Below are positions 8,880-20,800 of a stretch of DNA of 64,000 nucleotides, piece after piece; position 1 is the stretch's first letter; each line of letters opens with the position of its first letter. A program made the translations under genes and the position numbers. The stretch is from NCBI RefSeq assembly GCF_001542625.1, contig NZ_CP016279.1, positions 2,232,001-2,296,000 on the forward strand, given 5' to 3'. The notes below the pieces were generated by a model that was not told where the DNA came from, did no database searches, and saw nothing but the letters and a program-made list of their open reading frames with translations. This DNA is from Streptomyces griseochromogenes (lineage in GTDB: Bacteria > Actinomycetota > Actinomycetes > Streptomycetales > Streptomycetaceae).

Positions 8880-11800
8880 GTGGCCGACGAAGAGACTCTC
8901 CGTGATTACCTCAAGTGGGTAACGACCAACCTGCACGAGACGCGTCAGCGCCTGCGCGAGGTCGAGGAACGCAGCCACGAACCGATCGCGATCGTCGGGA
9001 TGAGCTGCCGTTACCCCGGCAGTGCTCAGAACCCGGAGGATCTCTGGGGGTTGCTGGCCGCAGGAGGAGACGCGATCTCGGGGTTCCCCACCGATCGCGG
9101 CTGGGACATCGAGGAACTGTACGAACAGGATCCGGACGGCACCTCGCATGTGCGCGAGGCCGGGTTCGTGCAGGACGCGAGCGGGTTCGACCCGGGGTTC
9201 TTCGGGATCAGCCCGCGTGAGGCGGTGGCCATGGACCCCCAGCAGCGTCTGCTGCTGGAGGTCTGCTGGGAGGCGCTGGAGCGGTCGGGCATCGATCCCA
9301 CGTCGCTGCGCGGCAGCCAGACCGGGGTGTTCGCCGGCGCCTCGCTGTCCGGCTACGGCTTCGGTCCGGGCACGGACGAGGACATGGACGTCCACCTGAT
9401 GACCGGCACCTCGACCAGCATCATCTCCGGTCGGGTGTCGTACTCACTGGGCCTTGAGGGCCCGGCGGTCACGGTGGACACGGCGTGCTCCTCGTCGCTC
9501 GTGGCGCTGCATCTGGCCGTCCAGGCCGTGCGGTCGGGGGAGTGCTCGCTGGCGCTGGCCGGCGGCGTGACCGTGATCGCCACCCCGATCATGTTCACCC
9601 AGTTCTCCCGGCAGCTCGGGCTCGCCCGGGACGGACGCTGCAAGGCGTTCTCGTCGTCGGCCGACGGCATGGGCATCTCCGAAGGCGCGGGGATGCTGGT
9701 GGTGGAGCGGCTGTCGGACGCCCGCCGCAACGGGCATCCGGTACTCGCGGTGGTGCGCGGCAGCGCGATCAACCAGGACGGTGCGTCCAACGGCCTGACC
9801 GCCCCGAACGGCCCCTCGCAGCAGCGGGTGATCCGCGCGGCCCTCGCCAGTGCGCGGCTGTCGGCCGCCGACGTGGACGCGGTGGAGGCGCACGGTACGG
9901 GCACCCCGCTGGGCGACCCCATCGAGGCACAGGCACTGCTCGCCACCTACGGTCAGGACCGGGCCGAGCAGGGGCCGTTGTGGCTGGGCTCGGTGAAGTC
10001 CAACATCGGGCACACGCAGGCGGCCGCCGGTGTCGCCGGTGTGATCAAGATGGTGCTGGCACTGCAGAACGAGCGACTGCCGCGCACGCTGCACGCGGAC
10101 GAGCGTTCGCCGCACGTGGACTGGTCGGCCGGCGAGGTACAGCTGCTGACCGAGTCCGTGCCCTGGCCTGCGGGGGAGCGTCCGCGCCGCGCCGGTGTGT
10201 CCTCGTTCGGGATCAGCGGCACCAACGCCCACATCATCGTCGAAGAGGCTCCGTCCGAGGACGCCGAGCCGGCGGAGGCGGCGGACGAACCCGCCGACGA
10301 GAGCATCGAGAAGGCCGAACCGGCCGACAAGCCCGCGGTGATCGAGGCCGACGGCGCCGGTGTGTGGATCGTGTCGGGCCGCTCGGCGGAGGGCTTGACC
10401 GCACAGGCGGGACGGCTGCGGGAGTGGGTCACCGCGCGGCCTGAGCTGGACGCGGCGGACGTGGGCTGGTCGCTGGCGGTCACACGGTCGGTGTTCGAGC
10501 ACCGGGCCGTGGTGAAGGGCGACGACCGAGGAGAGCTGGTGGCGGGCCTGGAGAGGCTGGCTGCTGGGGTGTCTGCGGGTTCGGTGGTGTCGGGGGTTGC
10601 GCGTTCGGGTGCGCGGGTGGGTTTGGTGTTCGCGGGTCAGGGCTCGCAGTGGCTGGGGATGGGGCGCGGCCTGTATGAGGGCAGTCCTGTCTTCGCCGAG
10701 GCCTTCGACCAGGCGTGCGGCCTGGTCGAGTTGGAGTTGGGGGTGTCGGTCCGGGATGTCGTCCTGGGTGCGGACGGTGTCGACGAAGGCTTGGTGGATC
10801 AGACGCTGTATGCGCAGGCTGGTCTGTTCGCGTTCGAGGTGGCGTTGGCGGCTGTGCTGAAGGCGGCCGGTGTCGTGGCGGACGCGGTCGTGGGTCACTC
10901 GGTGGGCGAGGTCGCGGCGGCCTACGTGGCGGGCGTGTTGTCGCTTGCGGATGCCAGCCGTCTGGTGGCGGCGCGTGCCCGTTTGATGCAGGCGTTGCCT
11001 GCGGGTGGTGCGATGGCGGCGATCGGTGCCTCGGAGGCCGAGGTGGAGCCCGGGCTGACACCGGGCGTGTCGGTCGCAGCGGTCAACGGCCCGGAGTCTG
11101 TGGTGGTGTCCGGTGAGGTCGCCGCCGTGGACCAGCTGGTGGAGCACTGGCGGGAGAAGGGCCGTCGGGTTCGGCGGCTGCGCGTGAGTCATGCCTTCCA
11201 CTCGGCGGCGATGGACCCGGTGTTGGATGAGCTGGGTGAGGTTGCGGCGGGGCTGGAGTACCACCGGCCGGAGCTGGTGTGGGCGGGTGCTCTGACCGGT
11301 GAGCTGGTCAGTGAATGCGAGGGTGGGTACTGGCCGGCGCAGACGCGTCGGGCGGTGCGGTTCGCGGACGCGCTGGGTGCGCTGGCGGCCGAGGGCGTGT
11401 CGGTGTTCATCGAGGTCGGTCCGGACGGTTCGCTGTCCGCGCTGGGCCCGGACGCGGTTGCCGGTATCGGCAGCGACGAGGGCGTGTTCGTTCCGCTTCA
11501 GCGGCGTAAGGAGCGTGACGAGAAGGGCGTGACCGGTCTGGTGACGGGTCTGGCCCGGGCGTTCGTCCACGGTGCGGTCGTGGACTGGAGCGCGCTGCTG
11601 CCCACCGCGAACCGGGTCGGACTGCCCACGTACGCCTTCCGGCACGAGCGGTACTGGACACAGGGCGTTCTGGGGCAGCCGGGACCCGGGTCCGTCGTGG
11701 GCGATGACGGTGCGAGCACGCCGGCGGAGGCGCGGTTCTGGGCGGCCATCGAGAGCGGAGACCTCGCGCAGGTCGCCGACACGCTGGCGGTGGACGGCGG

Positions 11801-14800
11801 TCGTCCGTTCAGCGAGGTGCTGCCCGCGCTGGCGTCGTGGCGGCGCCAGGAGCGGGACCGGTCCGTGACCGCGGGGTGGCGTTACCGGGCCAGCTGGGCG
11901 CCGGTCGCCGAGCCCGACCCCCGAGCCCTGTCGGGGGTCTGGCTGGTGGCGGCTCCGGCGGAGTCGGCCGGGCCGGTCGGCGCCGAACTGGTGCGGGGGT
12001 GCGTGGCCGCGCTGACCGCCCGAGGCGCCGAGGTGGTCCTGGCCGAGGTCGCGGCCGGGGTCGTGGAGCGGGCCGAGGTGGCGGCCGTCCTCGGCCAGGC
12101 ACTGCAGGACGTGGAGTCCGGTGCGGTGGCGGGCGTGGTGTCTCTGCTGGCGCTGGATGACACGCCGGTGCCGGCGCACCCGGTGGTGGCCGGAGGCCTG
12201 GCCGCGACGCTGGGCCTGGTACAGGCGCTGGGGGACACCGGCGTCGGTGCGCCGCTGTGGATCCTCACCCGCGGCGCCGTGGCCGCCGGGCCGGGCGAAG
12301 CCCTGACCAATCCCGTGCAGACACAGGTGTGGGGCCTCGGCCGGGTCGTGGCCATGGAACACCCCGACCGGTGGGGCGGATTGATCGACCTGCCCGCGGT
12401 GGTCGACGAGCGGGCCGGGACGCGGCTGGTCGCGGTGCTGGCCGGGTGCGGCGAGGACCAGGTCGCGATCAGGACGGCCGGCATCCTGGGCCGGCGCCTC
12501 GTCCGTGCCGCGCAGCCTCGCGGCTCCGAGGAGTCCTGGACACCGCGTGGAAGCGTGCTGATCACCGGTGGTACTGGTGCGATCGCCGGGCATGTGGCGC
12601 ACTGGCTCGCCGGGCGTGGCGCGCCGCGGCTGGTGCTGACCAGCCGCTCCGGCCCCGCCGCGAAGGGCGTGGCAGCGCTGGCCGCCGAGCTCGCGGCCGC
12701 CGGATCCGCGGTCGACGTGGTGGCCGGCGACGTCGGCGACCGGTCGGACGTGGCCGGATTGGTGGCCTGGACCGGGACGAGCGGGCCCGCACTGTCCGCG
12801 GTGATGCACACGGCTGGTGTGCTGGACGACGGTGTGGTCGACCGGCTGTCGGCGGACCGGATCGCGACGGTACTGGCGGCCAAGGCGGGAGGCGCGGCCC
12901 TGCTGGATGAGCTCACCGCCGACCTCGACCTGGACGCGTTCGTGCTCTTCTCGTCGTCGGCGTCCACGCTGGGCGCCGCGGGTCAGGGCAACTACGCGGC
13001 GGCGAACGCCTTCCTGGACGCCGTGGCTGAGAACCGGCGGGCCCGTGGCCTTGCTGGTCTGTCGGTGGCCTGGGGCGCCTGGGCGGGCGGCGGCCTCGCC
13101 GGATCGAACGAGCTGGTACGGCACCGGACGGCACAGGGCCCCATGCCGGCGATGGCCCCGCAGCTGGCGGTGCGGGCACTGGGCGAGGCCCTGGAGGGGC
13201 CCGACCCGGTCGTGACCGTGATGGACGTGGACTGGGCACAACTGGCCTCGGCGCCCGGCGCGGCGGACATCCGCCAGATGCCGCTGGTACGGGACCTGCC
13301 CGAGATCCGCCGGCTGGCCGCCGCGGGCGTGAGCACCGAGGGTGTGGTGCGCGGCGAGGGCGAACTGGCCCGGCGACTGGCCGGGCTGGGCCGGGCCGAA
13401 CAGGACCGCATGCTGACGGACGTGGTGCGGGCCGAGGCGGCCGCCGTCCTGGGCTACCCGTCCCACGAGGCCGTCGAAGCCGGGCGAGCCTTCAGCGAAC
13501 TGGGCTTCGACTCACTGACGGCGGTCGAGCTGCGCAACGGGCTCAACGCCGCCACCGGGCTGCGGCTGCCCGCCACCTTGATCTTCGACTACCCCACCCC
13601 GGTGGTGCTGGCCGCGCACCTGCGGACCGAGCTCGCCGGGGAGCTGGGCTCGGGAACGGCGGCCCCGCTGCCGACCACGGTCCAGCCGGTGTCCGACGAG
13701 CCGTTGGCGATCGTCGGCATGGCCTGCCGGTTCCCCGGCGGCGCCGGCAGCCCCGAGGCGTTCTGGGACCTGCTGGCCGCGGGCGGGGACGCGGTCGGCG
13801 GAGTGCCGCAGGACCGTGGCTGGGACCTGGACAGCCTCTTCGACCCCGACCCGGATCAGGCCGGAACGTCGTACGCCCAGCAAGGCGGGTTCCTCACCGG
13901 AGCAGGGGACTTCGACGCCGGCTTCTTCGGCATCAGCCCGCGCGAGGCGGTGGCGACGGACCCGCAGCAACGGCTGCTGCTGGAGGTTTCCTGGGAGGCG
14001 CTGGAACGGGCCGGCATCGACCCCGTCTCGCTGCGCGGCTCCGCGACGGGCGTGTTCGCGGGCGGCTACGGGTCGGGTTACGGCATGGCCGTGGCACTGA
14101 CGGGCGACGGGGCATCGGGGCTGGAAGGCCACCTGATGACCGGTAACGCGACGAGCGTGCTCTCGGGCCGGGTCTCGTATGCGCTGGGTCTTGAGGGCCC
14201 GGCGGTGACGGTGGACACGGCGTGTTCGTCGTCGCTGGTGGCACTGCATCTGGCCGCTCAGGCGGTGCGCTCCGGTGAGTGCTCCCTCGCGCTGGTCGGC
14301 GGTGTCACGATCATGGCGACACCGTGGGAGATGGTCGGCTTCTCCCGGCAGCGCGGCCTCGCGATGGACGGTCGCTGCAAGGCGTTCTCGGCGGCCGCCG
14401 ACGGCATGGGCATGGGCGAGGGCGCCGGAATGCTGGTCGTGGAGCGGCTGGCGGATGCCCAGCGGCTGGGCCACCCGGTGCTGGCGGTGGTGCGCGGCTC
14501 CGCGGTGAACCAGGACGGCGCGTCCAACGGACTGACCGCGCCGAACGGTCCCTCTCAGCAGCGGGTGATCCGTGCGGCCCTCGCCAACGCGCGGCTGTCG
14601 GCAGCCGATGTCGACGTCGTGGAGGCGCACGGTACGGGCACCACGCTGGGCGACCCGATCGAGGCGCAGGCGCTGCTCGCGACCTATGGCCAGGAGCGGT
14701 CGGAAGACCGCCCGTTGTGGCTGGGCTCGGTGAAGTCGAACATCGGGCACGCCCAGGCGGCCTCCGGCGTGGCCGGTGTGATGAAGATGGTGCTGGCGCT

Positions 14801-17800
14801 GCAGAACGAGCAGTTGCCGCAGACGTTGCACGTGGAAGAGCCGTCGTCGCATGTGGACTGGTCGGCGGGTGAGGTGGAGCTGCTGGCCGAGTCCGTGCCG
14901 TGGCCGGTGAACGGGCGGGTACGGCGTGCGGGTGTGTCCTCGTTCGGGATCAGCGGCACCAACGCGCACGTCATCCTTGAGGAAGCTCCGGCTGGTGAGG
15001 TCGGTGAGCTTGAGGGGGGCGTGGGCTCGGGGCTGGTGGTTTCGGGTGCGGGTGCGGGTGCCCGTGCGTGGGTGGTTTCGGGGCGGTCGGCGGAGGGTTT
15101 GGTGGCTCAGGCGGGCCGGTTGCGGGAGTGGGTGAGTGGGCGGCCGGAGCTGGATCCGGTTGATGTGGGTTGGTCGTTGGCGGTGTCGCGGTCGGTGTTC
15201 GAGCACCGGGCTGTGGTGGTGGGCGCCGACCGCGAGCAGTTGATGACCGGCCTGGAGAGGCTGGCCGCTGGAGCGTCTGCGGGTTCGGTGGTGTCGGGGG
15301 TTACGCGTTCGGGTGTGCGGGTGGGTTTGGTGTTCGCGGGTCAGGGCTCGCAGTGGGTGGGGATGGGGCGGGGGCTGTATGAGGGCAGTCCCGTCTTCGC
15401 CGAGGCGTTTGATCAGGCGTGTGGGTTGTTGGAGTTGGAGTTGGGGGTGTCGGTTCGGGATGTCGTCCTGGGTGCGGACGGTGTCGACGAAGGCTTGGTG
15501 GATCAGACGCTGTATGCGCAGGCTGGTCTGTTCGCGTTTGAGGTGGCGTTGGCGGCTGTGCTGAAGGCGGCCGGTGTCGTGGCGGACGCGGTCCTGGGTC
15601 ACTCGGTGGGTGAGGTTGCGGCGGCGTATGTGGCGGGGGTGTTGTCGCTTGGGGATGCCAGCCGTCTGGTGGCGGCGCGTGCTCGTTTGATGCAGGCGTT
15701 GCCTGCGGGTGGTGCGATGGCGGCGATCGGTGCTTCGGAGGCCGAGGTGGAGGCGGGGCTGACGGAGGGTGTGTCGGTCGCGGCGGTCAACGGCCCGGAG
15801 TCTGTGGTGGTGTCCGGTGAGGTCGCTGCCGTGGACCAGTTGGTGGAGTACTGGCGGGAGAAGGGCCGTCGGGTTCGGCGGTTGCGCGTGAGTCATGCCT
15901 TCCATTCGGCGGCGATGGACCCGGTGTTGGATGAGCTGGGTGAGGTTGCGGCGGGGCTGGAGTACCGGCGTCCGGAGTTGGTGTGGGCGGGTGCTCTGAC
16001 CGGTGAGTTGGTGGCTGAGTGTGAGGGTGGGTACTGGCCGGCGCAGACGCGTCGGGCGGTGCGGTTCGCGGACGCGCTGGGTGCGTTGGCGGCGCAGGGT
16101 GTGTCGGTGTTCATCGAGGTCGGTCCGGATGGTTCGCTGTCCGCGCTGGGCCCGGACGCGGTTGCCGGTATCGGCAGTGACGAGGGTGTGTTCGTCCCGC
16201 TCCAGCGGCGTAAGGAGCGTGACGAGCAGGGTGTGGCGGGCCTGGTTGCGGGTCTGGCGCGGGCGTTCGTCCATGGCGTGACCGTGGACTGGAGTCTGCT
16301 GCTGCCGACTGGGAACCGCGTTGAACTGCCTACGTACGCCTTCCGACAAGAGCGGTACTGGCCCCAGGGCTTGCTGGCCCTGCCGACTGCGGGATCGGTC
16401 GCGGGTGGCGATGGCGCTAGCACGGTGGCAGAAGCGCAGTTCTGGGCAGCGGTCGAGGGTGGAGACCTGGCGCAGATCGCCGACACGCTGGCGATCGACG
16501 ACCAGCAGTATCTGGGTGAGGTGTTGCCGGCGCTGGCTTCGTGGCGGCGTCGGGAGCGGGACCGGTCGGTCACCGGAAGCTGGCGCTACCGGGCGAGTTG
16601 GGCTCCGGTTGCCGAGTCCTCGGGTGTGTTGTCTGGGACCTGGTTGGTCGTGGCCGGACAGTCCGGCGGTGATTTGGCGCAGGGGTGTGTGTCGGCGCTG
16701 GCCGGTCGGGGTGCTGAGGTAGTGGTCGTCGAGGTGCCGGCCGGGATGGTGGACCGGGCCGACGTGGCTTCGCTCCTCGGTGTGGTGTTGCGGGAGATCG
16801 GGCCTGGTGCGGTGGCGGGTGTGGTGTCGTTGTTGGCGTTGGATGAGGTGCCGGTGTCGGCGTATCCGGTGGTGGCTGGGGGTGTGGCCGCGACGTTGGC
16901 GTTGGTGCAGGCGTTGGGTGATGTCGGTGTGGGTGCGCCGTTGTGGGTGGCTACGCGTGGGGCGGTATCGGCTGGGCCGGGTGAGGTGTTGGCCAGTCCG
17001 GTGCAGGCGCAGGTGTGGGGTCTGGGCCGGGTGGTGGGTCTGGAACTCCCGGATCGTTGGGGTGGGTTGATCGATCTGCCTGTCGTGTTCGATGAGCGTG
17101 CCGGGGCGCGGCTGGCGGCCGTGCTGGCGGGTTGTGGTGAGGACGAGGTGGCGATTCGTGCGGCGGGGGTTCTGGGTCGTCGGTTGAGCCGGGCTGGGCA
17201 GTCGCGTGTCTCGGCTGAGGGTTGGGTGCCGCGTGGGAGTGTGCTGATTACGGGTGGGACGGGTGCGATTGCCGGGCATGTGGCTGATTGGCTGGCTGGG
17301 CGGGGTGCTGGGCGTTTGGTGCTGACCAGCCGGTCCGGGCCTTCTGCTCCTGGCGTTGCGGCCTTGGTGGCTGGGTTGGCTGCTCAGGGTGCGCGGGTTG
17401 ATGTGGTGGCGTGTGATGTCAGTGAGCGGGTGGATCTGTCCGGTCTGTTGGCCTGGACGGCGGTGGACGGTCCCGCTCTGTCGGCGGTGATGCACACGGC
17501 TGGGGTGCTGGATGACGGTGTGGTGGATCGTCTGTCGGCCGAGCGGCTGGCGACGGTGATGGGTCCGAAGGCTGCGAGTGCGGCTTTGCTGGACGAGCTG
17601 ACCGCAGAGCTGGATCTGGACGCGTTTGTGTTGTTCTCGTCGGCCGCGTCGACGCTGGGTGCTGCGGGTCAGGGCAACTATGCGGCGGCGAATGCCTTCC
17701 TGGATGCCCTGGCGGAGAACCGGCGGGCTCGTGGCCTTGCTGGTCTGGCGGTGGCTTGGGGTGCGTGGGCTGGTGGTGGTTTCGCTGAGGCCAGTGAGGC

Positions 17801-20800
17801 GGTTCGTGCCCGCGTCAAGCGGGGGGCGACGCCGCCGATGGATCCGCAGCTGGCGGTGCGGGCGCTGGGCGAGGCCATCGAGGGTTCCGACGCCGTGTTG
17901 ACGGTGATGGATGTCGATTGGGCTCAGCTCGCTTCGGCGCATGGTGGGGCCGACTTGCGGGAGATGCCGTTGGTGCGGGATCTGCCCGAGATCCGTCAGC
18001 TGGCCGCTGCGGGCGTGAGTACCGAGGGTGTGGTGCGTGGTGAGGGTGAACTGGCGCAGCGGCTGGCTGGGTTGGGGCGGGCCGAGCAGGACCGGTTGTT
18101 GACGGATGTGGTGCGGGCCGAGGCGGCCGCGGTGCTGGGGCATGCCTCGGCGGAGGCGGTTTCGGACAAGCGGGCGTTCAAGGACCTCGGCTTCGATTCG
18201 CTGACCGCGGTCGAGCTGCGCAACCGCCTGAATGCGGTGACCGGGCTGCGACTGCCCGCCACGCTGGTGTTCGACTACCCGACTCCGGTGGTCCTTGCCG
18301 AGTATCTCCGGGGTGAGCTGACCGGTGAGCAGCCGGGTGCCGGCGCGTCGGTGGTCGCCGTGGCGGCTGCGGATGAGCCGTTGGCCATTGTTGGCATGAG
18401 CTGTCGGTTCCCTGGTGGTGCGGGCAGCCCGGAGGCGTTCTGGGACCTGCTGGCCTCGGGTGGGGACGCGGTGGGCGGCTTCCCGACCGACCGTGGCTGG
18501 GACATGGACAGCTTGTACGACCCTGACCCGGACCATGCGGGTACCTCTTACACCCAGGCGGGTGCGTTCTTGCAGAATGCAGGAGACTTCGATGCCGGTT
18601 TCTTTGGCATCAGTCCCCGTGAGGCCCTTGCCATGGATCCGCAGCAGCGGTTGCTGCTGGAGGTGTCGTGGGAAGCGCTGGAACGTGCGGGCATAGATCC
18701 GGGGGCGCTGCAGGGCAGCTCGACAGGCGTCTTCGCGGGTGGCTTCGCGTCTGGTTACGGCATCGGCCTGGCTCTCGCGGGGCAGGACGCATTCGGTGTC
18801 GAGGGTCATTTGATGACTGGTAACGCGACGAGTGTGCTCTCGGGTCGGGTGTCGTATGCGCTGGGTCTTGAGGGTCCGGCGGTGACGGTGGACACGGCGT
18901 GTTCGTCGTCGCTGGTGGCACTGCATCTGGCCGCTCAGGCGGTGCGCTCCGGTGAGTGCTCGCTCGCGCTGGCCGGAGGCGTCACGATCATGGCGACCCC
19001 TGCCACGTTTATCGACTTCTCTCGGCAGCAGGGGCTGTCGGCGGACGGACGTTGCCGGGCGTTCTCGGCAGACGCCGACGGAACGGGATGGGCCGAGGGC
19101 GCCGGCGTGCTGGTGCTGGAGCGGCTGTCCGATGCCCGCCGTAACGGGCACCAGGTGTTGGCGGTGGTGCGGGGCACTGCCGTGAACCAGGACGGTGCGT
19201 CCAATGGCCTGACCGCCCCGAACGGTCCCTCGCAGCAGCGGGTGATCCGCGCGGCCCTGGTGAACGCCCAGTTGTCGGCGGCTGATGTCGACGTGGTGGA
19301 GGCGCACGGTACGGGCACGACGCTGGGTGACCCGATCGAGGCGCAGGCGCTGCTCGCGACCTATGGCCAGGAGCGGTCGGAAGACCGCCCGTTGTGGCTG
19401 GGCTCGGTGAAGTCGAACATCGGTCACACGCAGGCGGCGGCCGGCGTCGCGGGTGTGATCAAGATGGTGCTTGCGCTGCAGCATGGGGAATTGCCGGCGA
19501 CGTTGCATGCGGAGGAGCCTTCGACGCATGTGGACTGGTCGGCGGGTGAGGTGCGGTTGCTGTCCGAGTCCGTGCCGTGGCCGTCGGACGGCCGGGTGCG
19601 CCGTGCGGGTGTGTCTTCGTTCGGTCTGAGTGGTACCAACGCGCACGTCATCGTCGAGGAGCCCCCGGCTGTGGAGGCCGGTGAGCTTGAGGGCGGTGTG
19701 GGCACGGCACCGGTGGTGTCGGGCGCCGGTGCGTGGGTGGTTTCGGGCCGGTCGACGCAGGGATTGGCAGCTCAGGCGAGTCGGTTGCGCGAGTGGGTGA
19801 CCGGGCGGCCGGAACTGGATATGGCGGATGCCGCGTGGTCGTTGGCGGTGTCGCGGTCGGTGTTCGAGCACCGGGCTGTGGTGGTGGGCGCTGACCGTGA
19901 GGAACTGGTGGCCGGGCTGGAGAGGCTGGCTGCTGGGGTGTCTGCGGGTTCGGTGGTGTCGGGGGTTGCGCGTTCGGGTGTGCGGGTGGGTCTGGTGTTC
20001 GCGGGTCAGGGCTCGCAGTGGGTGGGGATGGGGCGGGGCCTGTATGAGGGCAGTTCTGTCTTCGCTGAGGTGTTTGATCAGGTGTGTGGGTTGTTGGAGT
20101 TGGAGTTGGGGGTGTCGGTTCGGGATGTCGTCCTGGGTGCGGACGGTGTCGACGAGGGTCTGGTGGATCAGACGCTGTATGCGCAGGCTGGTCTGTTCGC
20201 GTTCGAGGTGGCGTTGGCGGCTGTGCTGAAGGCGTCCGGTGTCGTGGCGGACGCGGTGGTGGGTCATTCGGTGGGTGAGGTTGCGGCGGCGTATGTGGCG
20301 GGGGTGTTGTCGCTTGGGGATGCCAGCCGTCTGGTGGCGGCGCGTGCTCGTTTGATGCAGGCGTTGCCTGCGGGTGGTGCGATGGCGGCGATCGGTGCTT
20401 CGGAGGCCGAGGTGGAGGCGGGGCTGACGGAGGGTGTGTCGGTCGCGGCGGTCAACGGCCCGGAGTCTGTGGTGGTGTCCGGTGAGGTCGCTGCCGTGGA
20501 CCAGTTGGTGGAGTACTGGCGGGAGAAGGGCCGTCGGGTACGGCGGCTGCGCGTGAGTCATGCCTTCCATTCGGCGGCGATGGACCCGGTGTTGGATGAG
20601 TTGGGTGAGGTTGCGGCGGGGCTGGAGTACCGGCGTCCGGAGTTGGTGTGGGCGGGTGCTCTGACCGGTGAGCTGGTCAGTGAATGCGAGGGTGGGTACT
20701 GGCCGGCGCAGACGCGTCGGGCGGTGCGGTTCGCGGACGCGGTGGGTGCGTTGGCGGCCGAGGGTGTGTCGGTGTTCATTGAGGTCGGTCCGGATGGTTC